From an uncultured Acidobacteriota bacterium (lineage in GTDB: Bacteria > Acidobacteriota > Terriglobia > Bryobacterales > Bryobacteraceae), in assembly GCA_902825945.1 (NCBI GenBank), contig CADECY010000011.1, forward strand, positions 36,424-100,423: a stretch of 64,000 nt of DNA. The letters are read 5' to 3'. Below, one piece after another: positions 21,049 through 31,800 of this stretch. Numbering within the stretch: the stretch's first letter is position 1; each line of letters begins with the position of its first letter. The notes beneath the pieces are model-generated. The model was not told where the DNA came from. It ran no database searches and was given only the letters and a program-made list of their open reading frames with translations. The position numbers and the translations under genes were made by a program.

Positions 21049-22422
21049 ATGCTCCTCTCCCGCCGCCATCTCTTCGATCGAATCGGAACCGGACTCGCCG
21101 GCATCGCCCTTCAGTCTCTGCTGGGTGCCGAGTCGAAATACGACGTCGCCGTGAAGCGTCCGCATCATTCGCCGCGCGCACGCCGCGTCATCATGTTGTT
21201 TCAGAATGGCGGACCGAGCCAGGTTGATATGTTCGACCCGAAGCCTGCGCTGAAGCGGCTGCAGGGCCAACAGCCGGGCGAAGGCTACGTGAATCCGGTG
21301 GACGTGAAGAAGACCGGCAAGTGGTTGGGGAGCCCGTTCCAGTTCGCGCGGCACGGCCAGTGCGGAATGGAACTTTCCGAACTGATTCCGGAGACCGCGA
21401 AGCATGCCGACCGGATGGCGCTCATCCGGACGATGATCAGCGAACACTCGAATCACGAACAGGCGATCTGGAATTTCAATACAGGAGTGGTGCAGGCGGG
21501 ACGTCCGAGCCTCGGCTCGTGGGTCGCCTATGGTCTCGGCACTGAGAATCAGAACCTACCCGCCTACGTCGCGATCCTGCATCCGAAGGGTCTGCCGGTC
21601 GATGGGATCCGCAACTTTACGAGCGGCTGGCTACCGCCTGTCTATCACGGCATGTCGATGCGCGCCGAGGGCGTGCCCGTGGTCAACCTCGAACCGCGCG
21701 GCGATGCGCGTGAGGCTACGGCGCGGCTCGATCTGATTCGCAAGCTCAACCGCGAACATCTCGACGCGCATCCGGAAAACGCGGCGCTAGAAGGCCGCAT
21801 CGCGAGTTTCGAACTGGCGGCGCGCATGCAGGTGGAGGCGGCGGAGGTGCTCGACCTCTCGCGCGAATCGAAGGCGACACACACCCTTTACGGTACTGAT
21901 GACAAGGAGGCTGGCATTCACGCGCGCCAATTACTGCTTGCGCGGCGATTGCTCGAAGCCGGTGTGCGCTATGTCCAGGTGCTGCACCAGGGTCAGCCTT
22001 GGGACACGCACAAGGAAAACGAAAAGGGCCACCGAACCGCCTCCGCGCGCACCGACAAACCAACCGCCGCGCTGATCACCGATCTCGCGGCGCGTGGTTT
22101 GCTGGAGGACACACTGGTGATCTGGGCTGGCGAATTCGGACGGACACCGATGTCGGAGGGTCCGGACGGCCGCGATCATCACAAGGCAACGTTTTCGCTT
22201 TGGCTCGCGGGTGGCGGCGTGCGCGGCGGCACGGTCCACGGCGTGACGGACGAGTTCGGGTACAAGCCGGTGGAGAATCCGGTGACGATCGCGGATTTCC
22301 ACGCGACGATCCTGCACCTGTTGGGGCTCGATCACGAGCGATTGACCTTCCGGCACGGGCTTCGCGATGACAAGCTCACCGATATCCATCATCCGAGCGT
22401 GATCCGGCCGATCCTCGCGTAG
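21049..22422 (+). CDS. DUF1501 Tat-exported protein, module A
   Basis: 457 residues. The N-terminus LLSRRHLFDRIGTGLAG is a twin-arginine signal. Family motifs: MLFQNGGPSQVDMFDPKP, FARHGQCGMELSELIPETA, WAGEFGRTPMSEG, DHHKATFSLWLAGGGVRGG and HATILHLLGLDHERLT. DUF1501 belongs to the alkaline phosphatase/sulfatase fold clan; the paired DHH and GLDH segments are its probable metal region, but no activity is established. The gene starts five bases after the PSD1 gene, so the two are co-transcribed. The stop converges on the M28 peptidase gene. Confidence 0.9.
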   Translation: MLLSRRHLFDRIGTGLAGIALQSLLGAESKYDVAVKRPHHSPRARRVIMLFQNGGPSQVDMFDPKPALKRLQGQQPGEGYVNPVDVKKTGKWLGSPFQFARHGQCGMELSELIPETAKHADRMALIRTMISEHSNHEQAIWNFNTGVVQAGRPSLGSWVAYGLGTENQNLPAYVAILHPKGLPVDGIRNFTSGWLPPVYHGMSMRAEGVPVVNLEPRGDAREATARLDLIRKLNREHLDAHPENAALEGRIASFELAARMQVEAAEVLDLSRESKATHTLYGTDDKEAGIHARQLLLARRLLEAGVRYVQVLHQGQPWDTHKENEKGHRTASARTDKPTAALITDLAARGLLEDTLVIWAGEFGRTPMSEGPDGRDHHKATFSLWLAGGGVRGGTVHGVTDEFGYKPVENPVTIADFHATILHLLGLDHERLTFRHGLRDDKLTDIHHPSVIRPILA

Positions 22423-22428
22423 CCGCTG

Positions 22429-24063
22429 CTAACGCTGCGCGCCGAGCATTGCCTCACGCCTTGCCTTGAACTCAGTGCCGGGCTTCCATTCCGGAATCTT
22501 TTCCGCCTGCGCGACGCGGAAGCCGACCTCGAAAAACAAGTGCAGGTCCTCGACTGCACCCGCGAGATCCCAATCCGCCTTCACCTCGTCAGTGACCTTG
22601 TGGTAATCCTTCGTCGTGTATTCGTCGCGCTTGGTCTTGGCGTAGCCTTCCGGCTTTCCGATGTACTGGTCGCCTGAATCGGTATAGAGCGCGGGCACGC
22701 CTTGCTTGGCGAACTCGAAGTGATCGGAGCGGTAGTAGTAACCTTTCTCCGATTCCGGATCGCCGATCAGCACGCGATCCTGCTCCTTCGCCGCTTCGGC
22801 GAGGACCTCGTCGAGTGTCGTATTGCCGCGTCCGATCACAACGATATCCTTCGTGCGGCCCCATTGATTGATGCCGTCGAAGTTGATGTTCGCCGCCGTT
22901 TTCGCCAACGGATAGAGGGGATGTTCGGCGTAGTAGCGCGCGCCGAGCAAGCCCTTTTCTTCCGCGGTCACCGAAAGGAACAAGATGCTGCGCTTCGGCC
23001 TCGTGGTCAGCTTCGAGAAGCCCTTCGCCAATTCGAGCAGTGTAGCGGTGCCCGAAGCATTGTCGATCGCGCCGTTGAAGATCTGATCGCCCTTCAGGTC
23101 AGCATTGCGGCCGAGATGATCCCAGTGCGCGGTGTAGATCAGGTATTCGTCCTTCAGCTTCGGGTCCGACCCTTCGAGTTTCGCGAGCACATTTCGCGAC
23201 TGCACTTTGCGAACCTGGTTCTTCACTTCGAAACTCGCCTTGGCGCCGAGCGGTACGGGCTTGAAGTCACGGCTCGCGGCCTGCTTCTTCAACGCGTCGA
23301 AATCCTGGCCCGCGGCCTTCAACAGCTCCTTACCCTTGTCGAGGCTCACCCAGCCCTGCAACTTCAGCGGCGGCGTCACCTGCGGATCGAGATCGAAGTT
23401 CTCCTGCCCCCAGCTTCCGATCACGACCTCGAACGGATACGCCGCGGCTTCGGTCTCGTGGATGATGATTACCGCGTCCGCACCTTTCGCGACACCGATC
23501 TCGTACTTGTAGGTCCAGCGCCCGTAGTAGGTCATCGCCTTGTCCTTGAACAGGCCGGGCACGGGCGGATCGTTGATGAGCATGACGAGCGTTTTGCCCT
23601 TGACGTCGAGTCCCTTGTAGTCGTCCCATTGATACTCGGGCGCGACGACGCCATAACCGACGAACACCATTTCGGAATCCTTCACGGCGATCGTTTCGTC
23701 CAGGCGTTCGGAGACGCCGACGAAGTCCTGCAGGTGGGTCAGCGATACGGTCTTCGCGCCCACACGAATCGAACCTTTCGTCGCAGAGCGGATTCCGGCC
23801 AACGGCACGTTCTGCACGTAGGATCCGTCCGGATTCCCGGGTGCGAGTCCGAGGGCGCGGAACTGCCCTTCGAGGTACTTCACCGTTTTCTCTTCGCCCG
23901 GAGTTCCCGGACCACGTCCCTCGAACTCGTCGCTCGCGAGCGTCTTCGTGTGCGCGAGCAGTCCGTCCGCGGACATCGCTGCCTTGGCTTCCTTCGTGTT
24001 CGGAGCTGGCGCCGAGCATGCGGCCAGCAGGAGGATGGCAAAGGTGAGAGCCGTTCTTCTCAT
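22429..24063 (-). CDS. M28-family zinc peptidase lipoprotein
   Basis: 544 residues. The N-terminus [19 protein letters not shown] is a lipoprotein signal (lipobox LAAC). A PA-type insert lies between about 120 and 290. The two-zinc peptidase core shows [10 protein letters not shown] (first His), [12 protein letters not shown] (bridging Asp), [17 protein letters not shown] (general base and ligand Glu pair), NFDG, and [15 protein letters not shown] (final His). M28 enzymes of this layout are aminopeptidases or glutamate-carboxypeptidase-like enzymes. It is likely anchored in a membrane facing the periplasm and releases amino acids from peptides. It is divergent from the alpha/beta hydrolase gene across 29 bases. 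Confidence 0.9.
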   Translation of the reverse strand: MRRTALTFAILLLAACSAPAPNTKEAKAAMSADGLLAHTKTLASDEFEGRGPGTPGEEKTVKYLEGQFRALGLAPGNPDGSYVQNVPLAGIRSATKGSIRVGAKTVSLTHLQDFVGVSERLDETIAVKDSEMVFVGYGVVAPEYQWDDYKGLDVKGKTLVMLINDPPVPGLFKDKAMTYYGRWTYKYEIGVAKGADAVIIIHETEAAAYPFEVVIGSWGQENFDLDPQVTPPLKLQGWVSLDKGKELLKAAGQDFDALKKQAASRDFKPVPLGAKASFEVKNQVRKVQSRNVLAKLEGSDPKLKDEYLIYTAHWDHLGRNADLKGDQIFNGAIDNASGTATLLELAKGFSKLTTRPKRSILFLSVTAEEKGLLGARYYAEHPLYPLAKTAANINFDGINQWGRTKDIVVIGRGNTTLDEVLAEAAKEQDRVLIGDPESEKGYYYRSDHFEFAKQGVPALYTDSGDQYIGKPEGYAKTKRDEYTTKDYHKVTDEVKADWDLAGAVEDLHLFFEVGFRVAQAEKIPEWKPGTEFKARREAMLGAQR

Positions 24064-24092
24064 TCCTAGCAGTCTCGCGTAAACTCGTAGGC

Positions 24093-25250
24093 ATGTCCAG
24101 TTCGAAGAAGATCACGCGCCGCGGACTCGGCCTTGCCGCGCTGGCCGCACCGGCTTTCGCGCAGACCGCTCCGGCCAAGTACACGGGCGCGCTCGATGGG
24201 ACCGATGGCAAAGTGAATGCGACGCTTTTCGATCCGCTCGAATGGGCTCGCGCGCAGTACAAGTCTTCACCGTTGAAGATGACGTTCCGCGCCACCAATC
24301 GCAAGCAGGCCGAGGCGTGGCAGAAGAAACTGCGCCCGAAAATCGTGGAGTTGATGGGCGGATTTCCGGCCTCGAAATCACCGTTGAATCCGGTAACGCT
24401 CGAGACTCGCGACTTCCCCGGATACAAGCGCGAGAAGATCGCCTTCGAAACCCGGCCCGGCGTGATGGTGCTCGCTTATCTGATGACGCCCAAGAAGGGT
24501 TCGGGCCTATTCGCGCCGATGATCTGCCTGCCCGGACACGGCCGCGGCGTCGACGACATCGTGGGTGTCGATGACAAAGGGCGCGACCGCACGGACAAAG
24601 ACGGCTATCAACACGATTTCGCGATTCAGGCCGTCGAGCACGGAATGGCCGCCATCGCGATCGAGCAGATGGCGTTCGGATGCCGGCGCGACAAGGCCGC
24701 GCGCAAACGTGCTCTCGGCACATCGTCGTGTCAGCCACTCGCGGGCGCGGCCCTACTGATGGGCGAAACGATGATCGGCTGGCGAGTTTGGGATATCATC
24801 CGCACGATCGACTGGATCGAGACGCGCAAGGAACTCGACGCACGCCGTACCGGTGCGATGGGGATTTCGGGCGGCGGACAAGCCGTGCTCTGGGCCGCCG
24901 CCGTGGAACCGCGCATCCAGGTCTCCTACATCAGCGGACACCTCTGCACGTTTCTCGAATCGATCTTCAGCATCGCGCACTGCATCGACAACTACGTGCC
25001 CGGGATTCTCGAATGGGCCGAGATGTACGATGTCGCGGGCCTGATCGCGCCGCGCCCCATGTTCGTCGAATCGGGCGATCGCGACAACATCTTCCCGGTG
25101 GACGCTGCCCGCGAGAGCTTCGCGAAGGTGAAGAAGATCTACGAGGTGTTCGGAGCGGCGAATGCGATCGAGCAGGAGGTCTTCTCCGGCGATCACCGCT
25201 TCCACGGCGTTCGCGGACTGCCCTTCTCCGCCAAGCACCTGAAGGCCTGA
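24093..25250 (+). CDS. Exported alpha/beta hydrolase (acetyl-xylan-esterase/dienelactone-hydrolase-like)
   Basis: 385 residues with a Tat-like N-terminus ([23 protein letters not shown]). The nucleophile elbow is GISGGG; the candidate acid is in [10 protein letters not shown] and the candidate catalytic His in SGDHRFHG, giving a complete Ser-Asp-His triad. [12 protein letters not shown] supplies the oxyanion-region HG motif. The arrangement matches the PF12715-type abhydrolase family, with members annotated as acetyl xylan esterases or carbohydrate esterases. The likely role is de-esterification of a plant or microbial polymer outside the cytoplasm. The substrate is not resolved. Confidence 0.82.
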   Translation: MSSSKKITRRGLGLAALAAPAFAQTAPAKYTGALDGTDGKVNATLFDPLEWARAQYKSSPLKMTFRATNRKQAEAWQKKLRPKIVELMGGFPASKSPLNPVTLETRDFPGYKREKIAFETRPGVMVLAYLMTPKKGSGLFAPMICLPGHGRGVDDIVGVDDKGRDRTDKDGYQHDFAIQAVEHGMAAIAIEQMAFGCRRDKAARKRALGTSSCQPLAGAALLMGETMIGWRVWDIIRTIDWIETRKELDARRTGAMGISGGGQAVLWAAAVEPRIQVSYISGHLCTFLESIFSIAHCIDNYVPGILEWAEMYDVAGLIAPRPMFVESGDRDNIFPVDAARESFAKVKKIYEVFGAANAIEQEVFSGDHRFHGVRGLPFSAKHLKA

Positions 25251-25251
25251 A

Positions 25252-25698
25252 CTACTTGGGCGGCTTTTCGAGCTTGCCGAACATCTGTCCGCCACCGCCC
25301 TTGTTGTTGGCCCACGTTCCGGCGTAGTGTCCGCGATAGCAGAGCACGCGCGCGGTGTAGGTTCCGCTGCCGGGAAGGCTCACGTCGGTCAGCGTAATCA
25401 CGGGCGTGTCGCCGGCCCATAGGACCTTGACGGGAACCGGCACGGTGTAGTCATTGCCGCCATATTGGATGCGCGCGTTGATCACCCACGTGTCGCCCGT
25501 CAGCTTCGACACCTTGCCTACCGTGTACTTCTCGTCGCGGATCGCGTCCGTGCGGAACGAGGAGAATCGGCCGGAGAGCGTCGCGCCCGACATCATCTCC
25601 TCGAACTCCTTTTCGAGGCGCGCGCGTTCGGACGCGGGGTCCTGCCGCGAGCAGCCCGCGAGCGTCAGAGCCAACAACGCGATCATTGCGTAATGCAT
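25252..25698 (-). CDS. Small lipoprotein of unknown function
   Basis: 148 residues from the ATG at 25698, which has GGGAG five bases upstream; an in-frame ATG at 25713 is weaker. The signal peptide MHYAMIALLALTLAGCSRQ has a clear lipobox (LAGC). A charged helix (ASERARLEKEFEEMM) is followed by beta-rich sequence. No known domain was recognised. It converges on the esterase gene with a one-base gap and is divergent from gltX. Confidence 0.7.
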   Translation of the reverse strand: MHYAMIALLALTLAGCSRQDPASERARLEKEFEEMMSGATLSGRFSSFRTDAIRDEKYTVGKVSKLTGDTWVINARIQYGGNDYTVPVPVKVLWAGDTPVITLTDVSLPGSGTYTARVLCYRGHYAGTWANNKGGGGQMFGKLEKPPK

Positions 25699-25724
25699 GA
25701 GCTCTCCCATCATAGACCGCTACA

Positions 25725-27149
25725 ATGAAAGATTACATGCTAAGAGTTCGCTTCGCGCCGTCGCCGACCGGCTATTTGCACATCGGCAGCGCGCGCACGT
25801 TCATCTTCAACTGGCTGTTTGCCAGGAAGAATAACGGTACGATGATCCTGCGGATCGACGATACCGATGTCGACCGCAACACCGAGACTTCGCTTCAATC
25901 GATCTACGATGGATTGAACTGGCTGGGTCTGAATTGGGACGAGCACTATCGCCAGTCAGACCGGCTGGAACTGCACCGAAAGCAAGCCGGGGCGATCTTC
26001 GACAAGGGGCTCGCCTATCGCGATTTCACTCCCGCGCACTCCGGTGACGACGAACCGGAAGAGCGCAAGGGCGCTTGGCTGTTCAATCCGGGGATGCCCG
26101 ATCTGCCACGGGAAGAGAGTGACCGCCGTGCCGCAGCCGGCGAACCGTTCGTGCTGCGGTTCCGGGTGCCGCGTGGCGCTGGCCGCGTGATCCGGTTCAC
26201 CGATGGCGTCTACGGCGAGCAGGCGAAAGCCGCGGACGATGTCGAGGACTTTGCGCTGTTGCGTTCGAACGGGATGCCGACCTACCACATGGCATCATGC
26301 GCCGACGACGCGGACCTGCGCATCACGAACATCATTCGCGGGCAGGATCACCTCTCGAACACCTTCAAACACATCCTGATTTTCGAGGGGCTCGGCGCGC
26401 AGGCGCCCGAATTCGCGCACTTGCCGCTGCTGATCGCACCCGATGGCGCGAAGCTCTCCAAGCGCAAGCATGGACCCGTGGTGAGCGTCACCACTTATCG
26501 CGACGCGGGATTCCTCGCCCACACCTATGTGAACTTCCTGTGCCTGCTCGGATGGTCGCCCAAGGACAATCGCGAGCAGATGACGCGCCAGGAACTGATC
26601 GACGCGTTTTCGCTCGCGGGTGTGAATCGCGCCAACGCGGTGGTGAACTTCTCGGAGGCCGACCCGATCGACCCGAAAGCGCTGTGGCTCAACTCGCAGC
26701 ATCTGCGCGCATGGCCCATTGGCGATTTGGCGGCTCTGGTCAAGCCCGTTCTCGAGACCGCGGGGCTCGCGCCAAATCAGGACTTCGAGCACACCATCGA
26801 CGTGCTGCGCAGCCGCTACGCGACGCTGAACGACTTTGCCGGTAAGGGCCGGCCGTACTTCTCGGATGAGTTCGAAATCGAGCCAGCCGCGCTCACGAAA
26901 CTCGACACCGCGCCCGCTCGCGAATTGCTGCGCGAGTTGGCCGGACGCATCGAAGTGCTGCCCGAGTTCAGCGAGGCGAGCGTCGAGGAAGCAGTGCGCG
27001 CGCTAGCCGCTGACCGGGGCGTGAAAGCTGGCGTGATCATCAACGGATCGCGCGCGGCGTTGACCGGACAAGCGGCAGGTCCGAGTGCCTTCGCGATATT
27101 TGCATGCGTGGGACGCGAGCGTGTGATTCGCCGATTGAGGAACGTATAA
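25725..27149 (+). CDS. gltX: Glutamyl-tRNA synthetase
   Basis: 474 residues, the usual class I GluRS length. The N-terminus RVRFAPSPTGYLHIGSART holds the HIGH-type motif (HIGS at 19-22), and KLSKRKHG near residue 244 is the KMSKS loop. The C-terminal helical part is the anticodon-binding domain. The start may instead be the ATG at 25737 (MLRVRFAPSP). A TACAAT sequence that overlaps the first ATG could be a -10 box if so. The zinc-binding cysteines found in E. coli GluRS are absent, as in many other bacteria. It charges tRNA-Glu (and possibly tRNA-Gln) in the cytoplasm. The next gene starts four bases after the stop. Confidence 0.95.
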   Translation: MKDYMLRVRFAPSPTGYLHIGSARTFIFNWLFARKNNGTMILRIDDTDVDRNTETSLQSIYDGLNWLGLNWDEHYRQSDRLELHRKQAGAIFDKGLAYRDFTPAHSGDDEPEERKGAWLFNPGMPDLPREESDRRAAAGEPFVLRFRVPRGAGRVIRFTDGVYGEQAKAADDVEDFALLRSNGMPTYHMASCADDADLRITNIIRGQDHLSNTFKHILIFEGLGAQAPEFAHLPLLIAPDGAKLSKRKHGPVVSVTTYRDAGFLAHTYVNFLCLLGWSPKDNREQMTRQELIDAFSLAGVNRANAVVNFSEADPIDPKALWLNSQHLRAWPIGDLAALVKPVLETAGLAPNQDFEHTIDVLRSRYATLNDFAGKGRPYFSDEFEIEPAALTKLDTAPARELLRELAGRIEVLPEFSEASVEEAVRALAADRGVKAGVIINGSRAALTGQAAGPSAFAIFACVGRERVIRRLRNV

Positions 27150-27153
27150 GCAC

Positions 27154-28731
27154 ATGGTGATTTTGGGAATCGGAGGCATCCGAAACGATGCCGCGTGCGC
27201 CATCCTGGTGGACGGTGAGTTGAAGGCAGCGGTGGAGCAGAAGAAGGTAGCGCGATACCATCGCGTGGGCGAATTGCCGGAAGAGGCCATCCAATCCTGC
27301 CTCGCGATCGGCAAGACGGATCGCGCGCACGTCGACACGGTCGCTCTCGTGCGGCCGATCGGTGGCGGAACCGAAACGACACTCCACCTCGAGTTGCGTG
27401 CCATGTTTCCGAACGCGCAGGTGGTGGTGCTCGACCATCACACCGCGCACGCGGCATCGGCCTACTACGCATCGCCCTTCGATCAGGCCACGGTGCTCAC
27501 GCTCGACCGCCAAGGCGACCTGCGGTGCGGTTCGCGCTGGAACGCGAAGGGCACGCACCTCGACCTCGATCGAGAACTCTATTTCCCCGATTCGATCGGC
27601 GACCTCTACACGCGCGTCACCGAGTTGCTCGGCTATCAGCCGAACGCGGACGAGCACAAGGTCCAGTGGCTGTCAACGTCGGGTGACGGCCGCTTCGTGC
27701 CACTCTTCGAGGAGATTCTCGGCGCGGGCTCGCGCGGCTGGCCCCGGCACGATCGCGGATACTTCGATTCCCACCGGATGGGCAAGGGCGGATTCTCGGC
27801 GCGCCTCTACAAAGCGATCGGTGTCGAGGAGGGCCAGACGATCCCGAACGACCTCCGCGCGCATGTCGCGGCGGGGATCCAGCGCGCCACCGAGCGGACG
27901 GTGCTGACGATGGCGGGCTCGGGCGAAAATCTCGCGCTCGCTGGCGGGCTCGCGTTCAACGCGCTGCTCGTCGCCGCGCTCGAGCATTCCGGAAAGTGGA
28001 AACAAGTCTTCGTCCAGCCCGCGGCGGGCAATTCAGGCACGGCGCTCGGCGCGGCGTTCTACGCTTGGCACAATATCCACCGCGAACAGCGCCGGTTCGG
28101 CATGGAGACGCTGTTCCTCGGTCCGGCTTTTTCGGCCGAGGAAATCAAGCAGGTTCTCGAGAACTGCAAGCTGCGTTTCAAATATCTGCTGACCACCGGT
28201 GAACTGATCGATCGTGCGGTGGAGGAGTTGAACGACCACAGGATTATCGCCTGGATGCATGGACGCATGGAATTCGGTCCTCGCGCACTCGGTAATCGCA
28301 GCATTCTCGCGGCACCGCAGAATCAGTACTCCACCGAAAACCTGAACGCATTCATCAAGCATCGGGAGCCCTTTCGTAAGTTCGCCGCCTCGGTACCGGC
28401 GGAACTGGCGGACCAGTACTTCGAAGCCGGCGACAACGCGCGGTTCCTCGCCACCGTCGGCCGTGTCAAGGCGGCTCACCGGAAAACGTTCGAAGCGGCG
28501 GCTCTCGGTGGCGATCTCATCCGCGTTCACAAGGTGAATCAAGCCGATAATCCGCTGTACTGGGAACTCCTGCACGCATTCGGCAAGGCAACCGGACTAC
28601 CGGTGCTCTACAACACCAGTTTCAATCTGTTCGGCGATCCGCTGGTCTGTTCGCCGCGCGACGCGGTTCGCAGCTTCTATTCGTCAGGAATCGATTCGCT
28701 GTTCGTCGGCGGCTTTCTGTTGCAGAAGTAA
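27154..28731 (+). CDS. NodU/CmcH-family carbamoyltransferase
   Basis: 525 residues. The N-terminal Kae1-like half starts ILGIGGIRNDAACAILVDG and contains DHHTAHAASAYY (metal-binding HHxxH at 95-99). The C-terminal half has the signature GRMEFGPRALGNRSILA and PVLYNTSFNLFGDPLVCSPRDA. The family transfers carbamoyl from carbamoyl phosphate via a carbamoyl-adenylate to hydroxyl groups, as in nodulation factors, antibiotics and surface glycans. It begins four bases after gltX and is almost certainly co-transcribed with it. No biosynthetic cluster is nearby, so the target is unknown; a glycan or small-molecule modification is the best guess. Confidence 0.9.
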   Translation: MVILGIGGIRNDAACAILVDGELKAAVEQKKVARYHRVGELPEEAIQSCLAIGKTDRAHVDTVALVRPIGGGTETTLHLELRAMFPNAQVVVLDHHTAHAASAYYASPFDQATVLTLDRQGDLRCGSRWNAKGTHLDLDRELYFPDSIGDLYTRVTELLGYQPNADEHKVQWLSTSGDGRFVPLFEEILGAGSRGWPRHDRGYFDSHRMGKGGFSARLYKAIGVEEGQTIPNDLRAHVAAGIQRATERTVLTMAGSGENLALAGGLAFNALLVAALEHSGKWKQVFVQPAAGNSGTALGAAFYAWHNIHREQRRFGMETLFLGPAFSAEEIKQVLENCKLRFKYLLTTGELIDRAVEELNDHRIIAWMHGRMEFGPRALGNRSILAAPQNQYSTENLNAFIKHREPFRKFAASVPAELADQYFEAGDNARFLATVGRVKAAHRKTFEAAALGGDLIRVHKVNQADNPLYWELLHAFGKATGLPVLYNTSFNLFGDPLVCSPRDAVRSFYSSGIDSLFVGGFLLQK

Positions 28732-28793
28732 GGACGGTACAGAACCGGCGGCCCTGTTGCCGCCTCGGATCCGGCGGCATCCTGGAAGTCCGG

Positions 28794-28892
28794 ATGGCAC
28801 GCCCCGACACTCCCTTGGTCCACTACATTTTGTACCTGTTCCTGTTGTGGGGCGTGTTCCGGAGCGTTGTGCTGAAGCTCGACGAGGATTGA
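28794..28892 (+). CDS. Candidate 32-residue single-TM peptide
   Basis: A short frame between the carbamoyltransferase and receptor 2, preceded by GGAAG five bases before the ATG. The peptide starts MARPDTPLVHYI, has a hydrophobic core LYLFLLWGVF and ends RSVVLKLDED, i.e. one membrane helix with a polar, acidic tail. Its stop lies four bases before the receptor start. The good ribosome-binding site, the membrane-helix composition and the tight packing support translation. There is no homology evidence. Confidence 0.4.
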   Translation: MARPDTPLVHYILYLFLLWGVFRSVVLKLDED

Positions 28893-28896
28893 TGCC

Positions 28897-31800
28897 ATGG
28901 CGCTCACCCGCAAGGAGCGCGATAATCGGCAGATGTCTCGCTTCCTTCCCGTCACGCTCTGGGCCCTGATCGCCCTTGCGATTCCATCGTATTCGCAGAC
29001 CGCGCAAATCACTGGCCGGATAACAGACTCCTCTGGCGGCGTCATCGCAGCGGCCAAGGTGGAGCTTCGAAACACCGACACCGGGATTCTGCGCGGCTTC
29101 ACGACCAACGCCGATGGCTACTATTCCGCGCCGCTGCTCGCTCGTGGCGCGTACGAAATCTCGGTGGAACTCGCGGGATTCCGGACCGCGCGCCGGCGGG
29201 ATCTGCGCGTCGATGAAGGGCAGACCCTGCGCGCCGATTTCGCGCTCGAGGTCGGACAGGTGACGGAATCGGTGGAGGTCTCCGGCGCGGCGCAACTGCT
29301 GCAAACCGAAGAGACGTTCCTCGGAGCAGTGGTCACCAACAAGAGCGTCGTCGACCTTCCTCTGGTCGGGCGGAATCCGCTCGCACTGGCGGCTTTGCAG
29401 GCGGGAGTGCGAGCGACCGGACGCTTCGGCGATCTTCCGGTTTCGAGCTTCGACGGCTCGCGGGCATCGATCGGCGGAGGTCCGCCGTCGGCGAACAACT
29501 ACATGATCGACGGTGTCGCGGCGGAGAACTTCACTTCGGGTGGCATGAACGTCACGCTGTCGGTGGACGCGACCGAGGAGTTCCGCGTGATCACCAAGAA
29601 TCCCAGCGCCGAGTTCGGGCGCACGGCCGGTGGCGTGATCAACTTCACCAGCAAGGCGGGAACCAACCAGTTTCATGGAACAGCCTACGAATTCCTGCGC
29701 AACCGCTCGCTCAACGCGAACGACTTCTTTTCGAATCGCGCCAACCGCGGACGCGCGCCGTTCGTGTTCAATCAATGGGGAGCCACGGTTGGCGGTCCGG
29801 TGAAGAAGGATCGCACGTTCTTCTTCTTCAACTACGAGGAGTTCAAATTGCGGCAGCAGTCGCGGGAGTTTCGCACTGTGCCCACGCAACTCCAACGGCA
29901 GGGCAACTTCTCGCAGACGCTCGCCGGCGCCAATGCGCCGATCCTCGTCTACGATCCACTGACGACGCGCACCGATCCCGCCAACGCCGCCAACCGGATC
30001 CGCGATCCCTTCGCTGGCAACATCATCCCGGCGGCCCGGATCCATGGCGCGGCAAGGCCAGTGCTCGACTTCTATCCATTGCCGAACGATCCAGGCGCGG
30101 CGTTCACGCAAGCCAACAACTTCTTCGGGCAAGCGTCCGCGCCGACCGACAAGAAGATTCTCGGTATTCGCGCTGACCACTATTTCACGCCTGTCCGGCG
30201 CATCTTTGGCCGCTATACGTATGACCGAACGTTTCGGGCCTCACCTGCCTATTTCGGAATCGCCGAGAACGGAACGTCCGATCTCGTCTTCAATCGAGCG
30301 AGCGCGGTCACCAACTACTCCGACACGCTGCGCCCGAATCTCCTTTTCGAAGCTCGCGCTGGCTTGAATCGCTACGCTCCCGACCGTCCGGCGCGGAGCC
30401 TCGGCTTCGACGTCACCAAGGTGGGCCTGCCCGCCAAGTTGAACTCGCAGGTCCAACTGCCGCTCGTTCCGCAATACTCGATTGCGGATGTGACGGTGAT
30501 CGGAGCCAATCAGACTGATCACCTGATTCAGGCCAACTACGCCTGGACCGGCGGCGGCACGCTCACGTGGGTGAAGGCGAGCCACACGATCAAGACCGGC
30601 GCCGAGGCCCGGATTTATCAGCTCAACAACTCGCAGGGCGGGCCCGTGATGCAGTTCGGATTCGGGCGGAGCTTCACGCGTGGTCCGAACCCCAACTCGA
30701 CGGCGAACACCGTGGGGCACGGCTTGGCCACGTTCCTGCTCGGGACTCCGGACTCGGGGCAGGCGCGCCGCTATCCGTTCATCGCTTATACGGCCAAGAC
30801 GCTGGGCTCATTCGTGCAAGACGATTGGAAAGTCACGCCACGGCTGACGCTGAATCTGGGCGTCCGCTGGGAGTACGAGGGCGCACTCACCGAACGCTAC
30901 AACGCGCTGAGCAATTTCGATCCATCACTTCGCTACACAATCGGCGGAGTTGCGTTCTCGGGCGGCAACACGTTTCCAGGAGTCAACGGACTGGCGCGCG
31001 GGTATCGTGACAACTGGTTCCGGCAGTTCGGACCGCGGCTGGGTTTCGCCTATCAACCGCGCAAGGGAATGGTGCTGCGTGGCGGCTACGGAGTCTACTA
31101 CGCTCCGACCACGGGGAATTTCGTGACTTTCCCTTATGTCGGCTACTCACGCGACACGCTGATGGTCACCTCTCGCGATGGCGGCTTCACGCCCGCCGAC
31201 ACGTTGACAGATCCGTTCCCGGGCGGCATTCTCACCCCCGAAGGCGCCGCAGCCGGGCCCGGCGCAGCACTGGGAACCAATGCGCAAGGGGCGCTTCGCA
31301 AGCTTGCGATTCCTTATGCGCAGCAGTGGAACTTCAATATTCAGAAGGAACTCGCCGGCCGTTGGCTCGCCGAGATCGGATACGCGGCCAATCGCGGCGT
31401 GCACATGCCCGCCAACCGCGCGCTCGATTTCCTTCCGGAGCAGTTCATGTCGCAGGGGGCACAACTCCAACAGCAGGTGAACAATCCCTACTTCGGCGTG
31501 ATCACCACGGGCAATCTCAGCGCGCGTACCGTGAGCCAAGGCACTCTCCTCGACACCTATCCGCAGTTCGCTGGAGCGGGCTACATTGAACATTGGGCGA
31601 GTTCCACGTATCAGGCGCTGATGGCGCGCCTCGAGAAACGATTCTCAGGCGGCATGTCGCTGATCGTTTCCTATGCGTTCACCAAGACGATCGACGACAA
31701 CACCGGGAACGGCGTGAACGGATTCTTCAACGGCGGCAGCGACGGAGTCCAGAATTGGAACAATCTTCGCGCCGAGCGTGCCGTGTCGACCATCAATCTT

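Noticed and set aside
28748-28766. GGCGG/CCGCC hairpin after the carbamoyltransferase as a terminator
   Set aside because: The stem is short, there is no T-tract, and GC-rich complementarity is common here.
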